From: Stenotrophomonas sepilia
Lineage (GTDB): Bacteria; Pseudomonadota; Gammaproteobacteria; Xanthomonadales; Xanthomonadaceae
Direction of reading: 5' to 3'
Length of the DNA: 64,000 nucleotides
Assembly (NCBI RefSeq): GCF_003244875.1
Contig: NZ_LXXZ01000026.1
Span: 285,175 to 349,174, forward strand
The translations under genes and the position numbers were made by a program. This document shows, in pieces, positions 41,253-51,040 of this stretch (position 1 is the stretch's first letter; every line of letters begins with the position of its first letter). The notes beneath the pieces were generated by a model. That model searched no databases. It was not told the DNA's origin and was given only the letters and a program-made list of their open reading frames with translations.

Positions 41253-42332
41253 TCAGTCGGCCAGGCCGCGCAGCAGGTCGTTGACGCTGGTCTTGCTGCG
41301 GGTCTTGGCATCAACCTGCTTGACGATCACCGCGCAGTACAGCGAATGGGTACCGTCCTTGCTCGGCAGCGAGCCGGACACCACCACGCTGTACGGCGGG
41401 ATGTAGCCGTAGCTGATCTCGCCGGTGGCACGGTTGTAGATGCGGGTGCTCTGGCTGAGGAACACGCCCATGCCGATCACGCTGTGGTGGCCGACCACCA
41501 CGCCTTCCACCACTTCCGAACGCGCACCGATGAAACAGTGGTCCTCGATGATGGTCGGGCTGGCCTGCAGCGGCTCCAGTACGCCGCCGATGCCGGCACC
41601 GCCGGACAGGTGGCAGTGCTTGCCGATCTGCGCGCACGAACCCACCGTGGCCCAGGTGTCGACCATGGTGCCTTCGCCGACGTAGGCGCCGATGTTGGTG
41701 AAGCTCGGCATCAACACCACGTCCTTGCCGAAGTACGAGCCGCGGCGGGCAATCGCGCCCGGCACCACGCGCACGCCGCTCCGGCGGAACTTCGCTTCGT
41801 CGTAGCCGGCGAAGCGCGATTCGACCTTGTCCCAGAACGGTGCCGGTCGTGCATCGACCACCGCCATGTCGTTGACGCGGAAATACAGCAGCACGGCCTT
41901 CTTCAGCCACTCGTTGACCTTCCAGCCGCCCTGGCCGTCCGGCTCGGCGACGCGGAATTCACCGCTCTCGAGACCGTCGATCACGCGGTTGACCAGCGGC
42001 CTGGTCGAGCCTTCCAGCTCATGCAGGGTCAAGGTGGCGCGGCGCTCGAAGGCGCTCTCGATGCCGAACCTGAGTTCTTCCACGCCGGGTGCCGACGGCT
42101 TGCGCAGCGACTTGCGGGCGATGGTTTCGGCGCGGACGGCTTCGGCGCTCTTGGCCGGGGCCGACTTCTTCACAGCACGCTTGACCGCAGCCGTTTTCTT
42201 CGCCGGGGCCTTCACCGCGGCGGCCTTCTTCGGCGCAGTGGCCTTCTTTGCGGCCGGTGCGGCTGCAGCAGGTTTCCGGGCCGCTGCGCTCTTGGGGGTC
42301 GCGGCGGTCTTCTTGGCGGGCTTGGTGGCCAT
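41253..42332 (-). CDS. dapD: Tetrahydrodipicolinate N-succinyltransferase with a histone-like N-terminal extension
   Basis: Left-handed beta-helix acyltransferase that succinylates tetrahydrodipicolinate in the DAP pathway. Homology to the usual 274-residue enzyme begins about residue 86 ([18 protein letters not shown]) and continues through [14 protein letters not shown] and [23 protein letters not shown]. Residues 1-85 are an added tail of Lys, Ala and Pro ([26 protein letters not shown]), like histone H1 or AlgP. The ATG overlaps the glnD stop. A GTG at 42083 would skip the tail but has no good ribosome binding site. Confidence 0.93.
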   Translation of the reverse strand: MATKPAKKTAATPKSAAARKPAAAAPAAKKATAPKKAAAVKAPAKKTAAVKRAVKKSAPAKSAEAVRAETIARKSLRKPSAPGVEELRFGIESAFERRATLTLHELEGSTRPLVNRVIDGLESGEFRVAEPDGQGGWKVNEWLKKAVLLYFRVNDMAVVDARPAPFWDKVESRFAGYDEAKFRRSGVRVVPGAIARRGSYFGKDVVLMPSFTNIGAYVGEGTMVDTWATVGSCAQIGKHCHLSGGAGIGGVLEPLQASPTIIEDHCFIGARSEVVEGVVVGHHSVIGMGVFLSQSTRIYNRATGEISYGYIPPYSVVVSGSLPSKDGTHSLYCAVIVKQVDAKTRSKTSVNDLLRGLAD

Positions 42333-44959
42333 CAGGCGGGGTCTCCGGCGTTTCGATCAGGGTCCAGGCAGGCCAGCATTGCGTCATGCAGCTGCTGCCG
42401 GGCAGGTTCAGTCAGGGGGAGGTCGTGTTCGTCACTGATCACGAAGGTGTCTTCGGCGCGCTCGCCGAACGTGGCAATGCGCGCATCATGCACGCGCAGG
42501 CCCTGGTTGCGCAGCACGAACGCCACATCGGCCAGCAGGCCGGGACGGTCGGGAGCGACCAGGGCAAAACGGGTTGCGCCCGGTTCATCGCGGAACTCGA
42601 TGCGCGGGGCGAAGCGGAAGTGCCGCAGTTGCCGCGGTACCACACGGCGCGACGGCCGCAGGCGCGACAGGTCACCACTGAGTGCCTCGCGCAGCGCCGC
42701 CTCCAGGTTGGCACTGCTGCCATCGGCAAACGTGTCGGCCGGGTTCACTTCGAAGGTATCGAAGATGGTATCGGCCGGACCGTCCAGCACGCGTGCGCGG
42801 TGAATGCCATAGCCCTTGCGGTCCAGGGTCATCACGATCGCGGCGAACAGGCCGTCGCGGTCGGGCGAGTGCACGAACACTTCCAGCGCCGGGTCATCCA
42901 CACTGATCCGGCGCACCTTCACCAGCACCTGGCCCTGCTTCACCGGCACCAGCGCGGCTGCCTGCCAGGCCAGCTGCTCGGGGCGCAGACGAATGAAGCC
43001 CTCATCCGGCATCACCGCGAACTGGCGATCGATGGTGGCGTCGTCGTAACCCTGCTCGCGCACCAGTGCGCGCACGCTGTCACGTGCCTCGGCCACGCGT
43101 TCGGCGGCCGGTACCGGATGCTCCAGCCCCTCGCGCAGCGCGCGCCGGGTGGCGAAGTACAGGTCGGCCAGCAGGCGGTCCTTCCAGGCATTCCACAGCT
43201 TCGGGCTGGTGCCGGCGATGTCGGCACAGGTCAGCAGGTACAGGTAGTCCAGGCGGTCGCGGCTGCCGACCAGGGTGGCGAAGCGATGGATCACTACCGG
43301 ATCGGCGATGTCCTGCTTCTGCGCGGTCACCGACATGCGCAGATGCTGTTCGACCAGCCATGCCACCAGCTCGGTATCGGTGCCACTGAGCGCATGCGCC
43401 TGGCAGAACGCACGCGCGTCCACCGCACCCAGCTCCGAGTGGTCGCCGCCGCGGCCCTTGGCGATGTCATGGAACAGGCCGGCCAGCAGCAGCAGTTCCG
43501 GCTTGCGCAGGCGGGGCCACACTTCGTGCGCGATCGAGAAGCGTTCGTCGGCACGGCTGCTGGCGAACTGGCCGATGTTGCGCAGGACCATCAGCGTGTG
43601 CTGGTCGACCGTATAGACATGGAACAGGTCGAACTGCATGCGCCCGCTGACCTGGGCAAACGCGGGGATCCACTGGCCAAGCACACCCAGCCGCGCCATG
43701 CGCGAAAGCGTGTCGACCGGACGCTGGCCGCGCAGCAGGGACAGGAACTGCTCGCGTGCATCGGCATCGGCCTGGTCGTAGGCCGGCAACAACGGCAGCG
43801 CTTCGGCCAGCGCGCGCGCGGTCAGCGAATGCAGGCCTCGCACCTGTGGATTGTTGGCCCAGCTGGAAAACAGGGCGAACACCTGGCCGATGTCACCGCG
43901 CGGCCAGTCGGCCTCGTTGGCGGCCAGGTAGCCGCGGCGCAGGGAGAAGCCCACGGTCAGCGGTTCCGGCTGGGCCTCGCCATCGAACTGTTCCTCGAAG
44001 CGCTGCAGCAGGCGGTCGCTTATCCGGCGCACCACCAGCGCGGCGCGGTAGAAGCCCTGCATCATTTTCTCGACACCGAGATTCTCGGCATCGTCTTCGA
44101 AGCCCAGGCGCGCGGCCAGGGTCTTCTGGTAATCGAAGCGCAACCGTTCTTCCGGGCGGCGCGCGACCAGGTGCAGGCCGAAGCGCAGCCGCGCCAGCAC
44201 CGCACGCTCGCGCTTCAGCGCAGCCGCTTCGTCGGCACCCAGGTGGCCCAGGCCGACCAGCGCTTCCAGGTCGCGTACGCCGAAGGCGCGCAGCGCCATC
44301 CAGCCCAGCGTGTTGAGATCGCGCAGGCCGCCGGGACCATCCTTGAGATCCGGCTCCAGGTTGTCGGCAGTGTCGCCGAAGCGCTGGTGGCGGTTGCGCA
44401 GCTCTTCCAGCTTGGCCAGGAAGAAGGCACGCGCCGGCCACAGCTCACGGTCGTCGATGGCCTCGCGCAGCGCACGGCGCGCCGCATCATCGGCCAGGAT
44501 CGGACGCGCCTCGATCAGCGCGGTCAGCACGGTCTGGTCAGCCGCCGCCTCGCGGCACTGCAATGCAGAACGCACCGCATGGCTGACCGCCAATCCGCAG
44601 TCCCACAGCAGCGCGAACAGGCGTGCCAATGCCGCTTCGTGCGCCCGTTGTGCGGGCGGGTCGCCGAACACCAGCAGGTCGATGTCCGAACGCGGAAACA
44701 GTTCACCCCGGCCATAGCCACCGACCGCGAACAGCGACAGGCCGCTGTCGGCCGGCAGGCAACGCTGCCAGGCCAAGCGGATCAGATGGTCCGCCGCGCG
44801 CGCCCGCAGCGCCAGCAGGCGCTCGATGTTGTCGCCCTGGTCGAAGCGGCGATACAGGCGCGCGTCGGCCTGCTGCAGCGCCTGGCGCGCGGCAGCAGCC
44901 CAATCCGGGTCGTTGAGCGACGCGGCCGGCGTGTCCAGCAGCGAACTCGCCGGCAGCAT
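42332..44959 (-). CDS. glnD: [Protein-PII] uridylyltransferase/uridylyl-removing enzyme GlnD
   Basis: Nitrogen sensor that adds or removes UMP on PII proteins according to glutamine level. The 875 residues contain the nucleotidyltransferase motif [17 protein letters not shown] (residues 80-96; Asp92 and Asp94 bind metal), a GlnD linker region, the HD hydrolase motif [14 protein letters not shown] and two C-terminal ACT domains ([20 protein letters not shown] and [20 protein letters not shown]). It lies 2 bases downstream of map and overlaps dapD by one base. Confidence 0.97.
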   Translation of the reverse strand: MLPASSLLDTPAASLNDPDWAAAARQALQQADARLYRRFDQGDNIERLLALRARAADHLIRLAWQRCLPADSGLSLFAVGGYGRGELFPRSDIDLLVFGDPPAQRAHEAALARLFALLWDCGLAVSHAVRSALQCREAAADQTVLTALIEARPILADDAARRALREAIDDRELWPARAFFLAKLEELRNRHQRFGDTADNLEPDLKDGPGGLRDLNTLGWMALRAFGVRDLEALVGLGHLGADEAAALKRERAVLARLRFGLHLVARRPEERLRFDYQKTLAARLGFEDDAENLGVEKMMQGFYRAALVVRRISDRLLQRFEEQFDGEAQPEPLTVGFSLRRGYLAANEADWPRGDIGQVFALFSSWANNPQVRGLHSLTARALAEALPLLPAYDQADADAREQFLSLLRGQRPVDTLSRMARLGVLGQWIPAFAQVSGRMQFDLFHVYTVDQHTLMVLRNIGQFASSRADERFSIAHEVWPRLRKPELLLLAGLFHDIAKGRGGDHSELGAVDARAFCQAHALSGTDTELVAWLVEQHLRMSVTAQKQDIADPVVIHRFATLVGSRDRLDYLYLLTCADIAGTSPKLWNAWKDRLLADLYFATRRALREGLEHPVPAAERVAEARDSVRALVREQGYDDATIDRQFAVMPDEGFIRLRPEQLAWQAAALVPVKQGQVLVKVRRISVDDPALEVFVHSPDRDGLFAAIVMTLDRKGYGIHRARVLDGPADTIFDTFEVNPADTFADGSSANLEAALREALSGDLSRLRPSRRVVPRQLRHFRFAPRIEFRDEPGATRFALVAPDRPGLLADVAFVLRNQGLRVHDARIATFGERAEDTFVISDEHDLPLTEPARQQLHDAMLACLDPDRNAGDPA

Positions 44960-44961
44960 CG

Positions 44962-45738
44962 TCAGGAGACCTGCGACTCGCCCGGCGACAGCGTCAGCAC
45001 GTCGACGCCGGTCTCAGTGACCGCGACCATGTGCTCCCACTGCGCCGACAGCTTGCGGTCCTTGGTCACCACGGTCCAGCCATCCGGCAGCACCTTGTTG
45101 TAGCGGGTACCCTCGTTGATCATCGGCTCGATGGTGAAGGTCATGCCCGGCTGCAGCACCAGGCCCTGGCCCGGGCGGCCGTAGTGCACCACCTGCGGCT
45201 CGTCGTGGTAGACCTTGCCGATGCCGTGGCCGCAGTACTCGCGCACCACGCTGAAACGCTCGCCTTCGGCATAGCTTTGGATGGCATGGCCGATGTCGCC
45301 CAGGGTGGCGCCCGGGCGCACCGCGCGGATGCCGCGCCACATGGCTTCGTACGTGGTTTCCACCAGGCGGCGCGCCATCACCGACGGGGTGCCGACGAAG
45401 TACATGCGGCTGGTGTCGCCGTGCCAGCCGTCCTTGATGACGGTGACGTCGATATTGATGATGTCGCCATCCTTGAGCACCTTCCCTTCGCTGGGGATGC
45501 CGTGGCAGATGACATTGTTGACCGAGGTGCACACGGTCTTCGGGAAGCCGCGGTAGCCGACGTTGGCCGGAATCGCGCCCTGCACGTTCACGATGTGGTC
45601 GTGGCAGATGCGGTCCAGTTCCTCGGTGGTGACACCGGGCTTGACGTGGGGGGTGACGATGTCGAGCACTTCGCTGGCCAGGCGGCCGGCGATGCGCATC
45701 ATCTCGATTTCCTGCGGGGTTTTCAGATTCACGCTCAT
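44962..45738 (-). CDS. map: Methionine aminopeptidase, type I
   Basis: Removes the initiator methionine from nascent proteins. The 258 residues include the metal ligands in INIDVTVIKDGWHGDTSRM, the HGIG motif (YCGHGIGKVYHDEP), FTIEPMIN and QWEHMVAVTETG. The ATG at 45738 (MSVNLKTPQEIEMM) is used; MGAMSVN at 45747 overlaps the -10 element and is unlikely. It is the first gene of a map-glnD-dapD run and faces away from rpsB, but the fimbrial cluster lies between them. Confidence 0.96.
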   Translation of the reverse strand: MSVNLKTPQEIEMMRIAGRLASEVLDIVTPHVKPGVTTEELDRICHDHIVNVQGAIPANVGYRGFPKTVCTSVNNVICHGIPSEGKVLKDGDIINIDVTVIKDGWHGDTSRMYFVGTPSVMARRLVETTYEAMWRGIRAVRPGATLGDIGHAIQSYAEGERFSVVREYCGHGIGKVYHDEPQVVHYGRPGQGLVLQPGMTFTIEPMINEGTRYNKVLPDGWTVVTKDRKLSAQWEHMVAVTETGVDVLTLSPGESQVS

Positions 45739-45745
45739 GGCACCC

Positions 45746-45773
45746 ATTATCGCCGATCCGGCCGCAATCTGAA
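45746..45773 (-). promoter_or_regulatory. Candidate promoter of map
   Basis: Minus strand TTCAGA (45773-45768), 16-base spacer, GATAAT (45751-45746). The start would fall near 45739, directly at the map ATG, implying a leaderless or very short 5' end. Confidence 0.45.
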
Positions 45774-45977
45774 CGAACGCCACCCAACTGCCGATCCGGG
45801 TGATGCACGGTTCCGGCAAGGAAAGTGAAAGCGTGATGGTCTCCGCTATTTCGTCTGCCTAATTATCACGGATTACAGACACTTACGCCTCCTAAGCTGG
45901 ATCCACCGTCGTCAAAGCGGCACCGAACGTGCCGTCTTCGCCTTGTTCAACGGACCTTCGGGTCAGGGAGGTTGTTC

Positions 45978-46508
45978 ATGCGATCCCCAGTTCGATCCCC
46001 GCTGGCATGGGCCGTGGCCGGGTTCCTGCTGTCCAGCCCGGCACTGGCCGCCGACACCACCACCTTCAATGTCACCCTGGTGGTCACCAAGGCCTGCACC
46101 ATCACGGCGGCGGCGGCCACCAACGTGGACTTCGGCACCGCGGCATCAACCACCACCACGCCCACCCTGGGCCAGGGCACGGTGACCGCCCAGTGCTCGG
46201 CACTGACGCCCTACACGATTGCACTGAATGCGGGCGCCAATGCCAGCACCGCCAACGACGTCACCACCCGGCGGATGAAGAACACCAATGCGGCGGTGAC
46301 CGCCAACAACTATGTCGGCTACCAGCTCTACCAGGATGCCGCACATACCCTGGTCTGGGGCGCCACAACCGGCACCAACACCCAGGCCGGCATCGGCACC
46401 GGCCTGGCCGTGCCCTACATCGTCTACGGCCAGATCCTGAACCTGAGCACCAACAACCCGGCCGCCGGTAGCTACCTGGATACGGTTACCGCCACGATCA
46501 CCTATTGA
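45978..46508 (+). CDS. Spore-coat-U-type major pilin (CsuA/B-like)
   Basis: Structural subunit of an archaic chaperone-usher fimbria, 176 residues. Signal peptide ends SSPALA, then TTTFNVTLVVTKACTITAA shows the donor strand and first Cys, and VTAQCSALTPYTIALN has the second Cys of the disulphide. The C-terminus LDTVTATITY is the conserved SCPU end. The ATG at 45978 has GGGAGG 7 bases before it; a TTG two codons upstream is unlikely. It is first in the cluster and so probably the most expressed. Confidence 0.9.
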   Translation: MRSPVRSPLAWAVAGFLLSSPALAADTTTFNVTLVVTKACTITAAAATNVDFGTAASTTTTPTLGQGTVTAQCSALTPYTIALNAGANASTANDVTTRRMKNTNAAVTANNYVGYQLYQDAAHTLVWGATTGTNTQAGIGTGLAVPYIVYGQILNLSTNNPAAGSYLDTVTATITY

Positions 46509-47257
46509 TGGAGCACGCCCGCATGGCCGGATCCCGCCCGTGGCGCGCCACCGGCGTGGCGCTGCTCGCCCTGTACCTGCTTGCCATCGCGGCCGCCGGC
46601 GCCACCAGCCTGCAGGTGGCCCCGACCAGCCTGCAGCTGGAAGCCCGCCAGCGTGCCGGCGAATTGTGGCTGACCAACAGCGGCACCTCGCCGGTGAAGC
46701 TGCAGGTACGCGTGTTCCGCTGGGTGCAGCAGGACGGCCAGGAACAGCTGCTGCCCACCGATGCGTTGATGGCCACCCCGCCGATGCAGGAACTGGCCGC
46801 CGGACAGCAGCAGCTGGTGCGGGTCATGCGTGCGGACAAGGAACCGCCAGCGGCACAGCAACATTACCGCCTGATCGTTGACGAGGTGCCCGACCTGGCC
46901 ATCCGCGCGGGTGGCATGCAGTTCGTCCTGCGCTATTCGATCCCGGTGTTCGTGCAGCCCTCGGCCGGCACGCTGGCGCCGCAGCTGCAGGCCCGGCTGG
47001 TAAAGCTGGCGGACGGCCGCAACGGCGTCGAAGTAGCCAATTCGGGCAACAGTTACGCTCAGATCGCCGATCTCGCGCTGGGCAGCGCCACGCGCCCACG
47101 CATCGTCCATCCCGGGCTGCTGGGCTACGTACTGCCCGGCCAGGTGATGCGCTGGCCGATCGAACGCACGGCGATCGACCGCGACAACGACCAGATCACG
47201 GCCAAGCTCAATGGCGAGTCGGAACAGACGCCACTGTCGCCCCCACCGGCTCGCTGA
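46508..47257 (+). CDS. Fimbrial periplasmic chaperone (CsuC-like)
   Basis: PapD-like two-domain chaperone of 249 residues that caps pilin subunits in the periplasm. Signal peptide is followed by SLQVAPTSLQLEARQRAGELWLTNSG (first beta strands, quoted by its ends SLQVAPTSLQLE and ELWLTN), the ATPPMQELAAGQQQLVRVMR strand and the YRLIVDEVP motif with the conserved Arg. The ATG overlaps the pilin stop by one base (TGATG). Confidence 0.9.
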   Translation: MEHARMAGSRPWRATGVALLALYLLAIAAAGATSLQVAPTSLQLEARQRAGELWLTNSGTSPVKLQVRVFRWVQQDGQEQLLPTDALMATPPMQELAAGQQQLVRVMRADKEPPAAQQHYRLIVDEVPDLAIRAGGMQFVLRYSIPVFVQPSAGTLAPQLQARLVKLADGRNGVEVANSGNSYAQIADLALGSATRPRIVHPGLLGYVLPGQVMRWPIERTAIDRDNDQITAKLNGESEQTPLSPPPAR

Positions 47258-47261
47258 GGCC

Positions 47262-49637
47262 ATGATGGGCGCGTTGCTGGCTGCCCTGGTTCCCGCGGCG
47301 ACCGAGGCCGCCGATGTGTCCGGCGTGGCCACGGCGGCTGATGTATCCGGCGTGTCGGCCGATGCGATCCTGCCCCCCCCCACCCCGCTGACCGCCAGCC
47401 AGACGCTGTACCTGGATGTGTCGCTCAACAGCACGCCGCGCGGCCTGCTGCCGTTCATCGAGAACCGTGGCCGGCTGCAGGCCAGCCCCGAAGTGCTGCG
47501 CCAGCTCGGCTTCAACGCCAGCGGCGATGCACCGGTCTACCTGGACCAGATCAGCGGTGCGGTGGTGCGCTACGACGCCCACATGCAGACCCTGGCGCTG
47601 GACGTGCCGCTGGACCAGCTGACACTGCCCACCACCGTGCTCAGCCGCCCGCAGACGCGCGCCCCCACCGGCAGCGCCTCGCCCGGCGTGCTGCTCAACT
47701 ACAACGTCTACGGCAGCCGGGTGGACACGCTCGGCAACCTCAGCCTGAGCTCGGAGCTGCGCGTATTCGGTATCGGCAATGGCACTTTCGAGAACACCGC
47801 CATCAGCCGCCGCTACCAGCAACCCGGCGACCGCCATTGGCGCGGCGAGAGCGTGCGCCTGGACACGCGCTGGAGCCTGGATTTCCCCGATAGCGCAACG
47901 ACCCTGGAGATCGGCGATTTCTACAGCGGGTTCGTCGACTGGACCCGCCCCGTGCGCCTGGGTGGCCTGCAGATCGGCCGCAACTATGGCCTGCAGCCCT
48001 ACCGCGTGCTGACGCCCACGCCGAGTTTCCTCGGCCAGGCCGTGGTGCCCTCCACGGTCGAGCTGTATGTCGATGGCCTGCGCCAGTACAGCGGGCAGGT
48101 GCCGGTCGGTCCCTTCCAGCTCGCAGCACAGCCCGGCATCAGCGGCACCGGCAACGCGCAGGTGGTGGTGACCGACGCATTCGGCCGCATGCAGACGCTG
48201 GACTTCAGTTTCTACGGCACCCAGCAGCTGCTGGCCAAGGGCCTGTCGGACTGGTCAGTCGGCGTCGGCCACCTGCGCCGGGATTTCGGCGAGCGCTCCT
48301 TCGCCTATGACGATCGCACGGTGGCCAGCGCCAGCTGGCGCGGCGGTGTCACCGACACGTTCACCGGCGAGGCGCATGCCGAAGGCGGCGGCGGCCTGGC
48401 CCAGGGCGGCATTGGCGGCTGGTGGTTGCTCGGCGCCGCCGGCGTGTTCAATGCCGCCTATGCGCACAGTGACTACCACGGCCTGCAGGGTGGGCAATGG
48501 GCGCTGGGCTACAGCTGGAACAACCGTCGCTTCAACGTCAATCTGCGCAGCGTGCGCAGCCACGGCGACTACCGCGACCTGGGCGCGCTGCAGGGCAACC
48601 TGCCACCAAGCATCAGCGAGCAGGCCACGGTCGGCCTGGACCTGCTGCGGCTGGGCACGCTCAGCGCCAGCTATCTGCGCCTGCGCTACCCCGACGGCGA
48701 CGACAACCGCTATGCCAGCCTGTTCTGGTCGCGCACCTGGAGCCAACGCTGGTCGGCCTACCTGTCGGTGAACCAGAACCTGGACCGCAGCGATGACCGC
48801 AGCATCTACCTGTCGATGACTGCCAGCCTGGGCAACAATCGCCAGGCCAGCCTCTCCAGCCAGCGCAACGGCGACAGCCAGAGCTGGGTCGCGGACGTGA
48901 CCCAGCCGGTGCCCGGCGATGGCAGCGCCGGCGGCGTCGGCTGGCGCGCGCAGCTGCGCCACGGCGAGGACGGCAACGGCGGCCTGGCCGAGGTCGGCAT
49001 CCTCAACGATGTCGGCCGCTATTCTTTCGGTGCCTCCCGCCAGGGCGGGCTCAACTATGCCTACGCCAGTGCCAGCGGCAGCCTGGTGTGGATGGGCGGG
49101 CACGCCTTCGCCACGCGCGAGGTATCCGATGCGTTCGCGGTGATCAGCACCAATGGCGTCGGCGGCGTCCCGGTGCGGCTGGAGAACCGCTTGATCGGTG
49201 TCACCGACGATCGCGGCCTGTTGCTGGTCAGTCCGTTGCTGTCCTGGCAGCGCAACCGGGTCTCGATCGACACCCTGGACCTGCCCGAAGACATGCGTGC
49301 CGACCGCATCGAGGACTGGGTCACGCCGCGCCAGCGCGCCGGCACCCGCGTGACCTTCCAGCTGCGTTCGCGGTCGTCACTGAGCCTGACCCTGCTGGCG
49401 ATGGACGGCCAGCCTCTGGAGGCGGGCAGCGAGGTGCAGCTGCCTGACGGTCGCCAGGCCACGGTCGGCTACGACGGCCTGCTCTATCTGGAAGACGTCG
49501 CCGCCGGCAGCGTGCTGTACGTCACCACCAGCCATGGCCCGTGCCGGGTGAAGGTACCGGACCTGCCCAAGGTGGTGGCGTCCGGTGCCCGCCCGAAGCC
49601 GGCACCGCAGCAGTGCATTCCGGAGGTGGCGCCATGA
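47262..49637 (+). CDS. Archaic fimbrial usher (CsuD-like)
   Basis: Outer-membrane secretion pore that assembles the fimbria, about 791 residues. A short signal (MMGALLAALVPAATEA) is followed by a Val/Ala/Asp repeat (DVSGV twice), an N-terminal chaperone-binding domain (LYLDVSLNSTPRGLLPF), the beta barrel with plug (VPSTVELYVDGLRQYSGQVPVGPF, quoted by its start VPSTVELYVDG) and C-terminal domains ending with Cys-bearing GPCRVKV and QQCIPEV. I chose the first ATG after the chaperone stop, 4 bases on. Confidence 0.9.
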   Translation: MMGALLAALVPAATEAADVSGVATAADVSGVSADAILPPPTPLTASQTLYLDVSLNSTPRGLLPFIENRGRLQASPEVLRQLGFNASGDAPVYLDQISGAVVRYDAHMQTLALDVPLDQLTLPTTVLSRPQTRAPTGSASPGVLLNYNVYGSRVDTLGNLSLSSELRVFGIGNGTFENTAISRRYQQPGDRHWRGESVRLDTRWSLDFPDSATTLEIGDFYSGFVDWTRPVRLGGLQIGRNYGLQPYRVLTPTPSFLGQAVVPSTVELYVDGLRQYSGQVPVGPFQLAAQPGISGTGNAQVVVTDAFGRMQTLDFSFYGTQQLLAKGLSDWSVGVGHLRRDFGERSFAYDDRTVASASWRGGVTDTFTGEAHAEGGGGLAQGGIGGWWLLGAAGVFNAAYAHSDYHGLQGGQWALGYSWNNRRFNVNLRSVRSHGDYRDLGALQGNLPPSISEQATVGLDLLRLGTLSASYLRLRYPDGDDNRYASLFWSRTWSQRWSAYLSVNQNLDRSDDRSIYLSMTASLGNNRQASLSSQRNGDSQSWVADVTQPVPGDGSAGGVGWRAQLRHGEDGNGGLAEVGILNDVGRYSFGASRQGGLNYAYASASGSLVWMGGHAFATREVSDAFAVISTNGVGGVPVRLENRLIGVTDDRGLLLVSPLLSWQRNRVSIDTLDLPEDMRADRIEDWVTPRQRAGTRVTFQLRSRSSLSLTLLAMDGQPLEAGSEVQLPDGRQATVGYDGLLYLEDVAAGSVLYVTTSHGPCRVKVPDLPKVVASGARPKPAPQQCIPEVAP

Positions 49638-50671
49638 AGGTGCTGCTGCTCGTCCTGCTGCTGTGGGCCGGCCTGCTGGCAGCGGCGCCGGCCGGTGCCA
49701 CTGCGGTCTGCACGGCGGTCGCCGATCCGACCCTGCCGTTCGGCAACATCAACAGCAATGCACCCGGCCCGAGCACGGCCAACCTCAACATCACGGTGAC
49801 CTGCACCACCGCCGCGCTGAGCCTGTTGGCCACCACCGGCGTGCGCGTCTGCGTGGGCATCGGCGCAGGCAGTGGCGGCGGCAGCAGTTCCACGTCCCGC
49901 ACGATGGCCACCTCCACCAGCGACACGGTGAATTTCCAGCTATATAACAACGCCAGCTTCGGCCAGGTCACTGGCCTGGTCCCGCGCGGCACGCCGCCAG
50001 CGCAGGAGCTGACCATGAGCTACAACGTACCGCTGCTGACCGGCGGCAGTGGTGCGCAGACTGTGCAGCTGTTCGGTCAGATTCCGGCCAACCAGGTCCT
50101 GGCCTCCGGCGCGTACAGCAGCACCTTCAGCGGCGCCAGCGTGGTGCTGACCTGGGCCTGGAACGAAGTCCTGCTCGGCACCGCCACCGTTCCCGCCACC
50201 TGCAACGGCGGCGCCACCGGTACCAACAGCGCGAGCGCGGCCTTCAGTTTCACCGCCACCGCCAACGTGCTGCCGCAATGCGGCAGCTACGTCACCACCA
50301 ACATGAATTTCGGCAACGTCACCGGCGGCATCCCGGCCAACATCGACCAGACCGCCACCCTGACCCTGACCTGCCTGAAGAACACCGCCTTCCAGGTCGG
50401 CCTGAACAACGGCCAGAACAATCCCGCCGCCACCACCACCCGGCGCATGGCCACCACCATCGGCAACAGCACCTATTACCTCCCCTACGAGCTGTACCGG
50501 GATCCGGCACGAAGCCAGCGCTGGGGCAACACCCTGACGGTTGACACGGCCAGCAGCACCGGCACCGGAAGCGCACAGCAGCTGACCATCTACGGCCGGG
50601 TACCGCCGGTCACCGGCCAGCCCCCGGCCGGCACCTACAACGACCTGGTGACGGTGACGATCACCTACTGA
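49634..50671 (+). CDS. Two-domain spore-coat-U fimbrial tip subunit (CsuE-like)
   Basis: 345-residue secreted protein with a signal peptide (MKVLLLVLLLWAGLLAAAPA) and two SCPU domains: residues about 24-190 (VCTAVADPTLPFGNINS) and about 200-345 (LPQCGSYVTTNMNFGNVTG, ending VTVTITY). Two domains in one chain fit the tip adhesin CsuE of the archaic class, whose N-terminal domain binds surfaces. The ATG overlaps the usher stop by 4 bases. Confidence 0.88.
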   Translation: MKVLLLVLLLWAGLLAAAPAGATAVCTAVADPTLPFGNINSNAPGPSTANLNITVTCTTAALSLLATTGVRVCVGIGAGSGGGSSSTSRTMATSTSDTVNFQLYNNASFGQVTGLVPRGTPPAQELTMSYNVPLLTGGSGAQTVQLFGQIPANQVLASGAYSSTFSGASVVLTWAWNEVLLGTATVPATCNGGATGTNSASAAFSFTATANVLPQCGSYVTTNMNFGNVTGGIPANIDQTATLTLTCLKNTAFQVGLNNGQNNPAATTTRRMATTIGNSTYYLPYELYRDPARSQRWGNTLTVDTASSTGTGSAQQLTIYGRVPPVTGQPPAGTYNDLVTVTITY

Positions 50672-50677
50672 CCTGCG

Positions 50678-50738
50678 TGCCGACCAACAGTCTGCACCCA
50701 CCGGACGAAGGCCGTGCCGAGCGCGGGCTCGGCGCTAC
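50678..50738. repeat. SMAG-type palindromes inside the fimbrial cluster
   Basis: Degenerate GTGCCGACCAACAGTCTGCAC (50678-50698) and GTGCCGAGCGCGGGCTCGGC with GCTAC ending 50738. They interrupt the cluster between the tip gene and the last two genes. Confidence 0.65.
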
Positions 50739-50794
50739 AGTTGCGGCGCATCCAGCCGATACCGCGCAGCAAGATCTTTCAGCACGGTGGGCAG

Positions 50795-51040
50795 GTGATT
50801 CGCGCATTTCTGATCGGGGCGATGCTGGTCGCCAGCACGCCGGCCCGCGCCGAACCGCGCAGCAGCACGCTGCAGATCCGGCTGACCGTGGTCGAATCCT
50901 GCAGCGACGATGCCGGCGCTCCCCGTTGCGCGGCGCCACACCAGCGCAGTGACGACCCCAAGGTGCCGCCCCAGGTCCGCGACCTCGCACCACCGACGAC
51001 AGACGACAGCGCAATGCCCTCCGTGACCCTCATCTACTGA
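50795..51040 (+). CDS. Small secreted protein, possible mini fimbrial subunit
   Basis: 81-residue product from a GTG start with signal peptide (MIRAFLIGAMLVASTPARA). The mature part keeps the outer strands of an SCPU pilin only: STLQIRLTVVESC at the front and PSVTLIY at the end, with two Cys and a Pro/Asp-rich middle. It has no full Ig fold, so it may be a reduced subunit, a usher plug-like terminator or a degraded pilin. The stop overlaps the next chaperone start (TGATG), which argues for a real coupled gene. Start uncertain; the open frame begins 81 bases earlier. Confidence 0.6.
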   Translation: MIRAFLIGAMLVASTPARAEPRSSTLQIRLTVVESCSDDAGAPRCAAPHQRSDDPKVPPQVRDLAPPTTDDSAMPSVTLIY

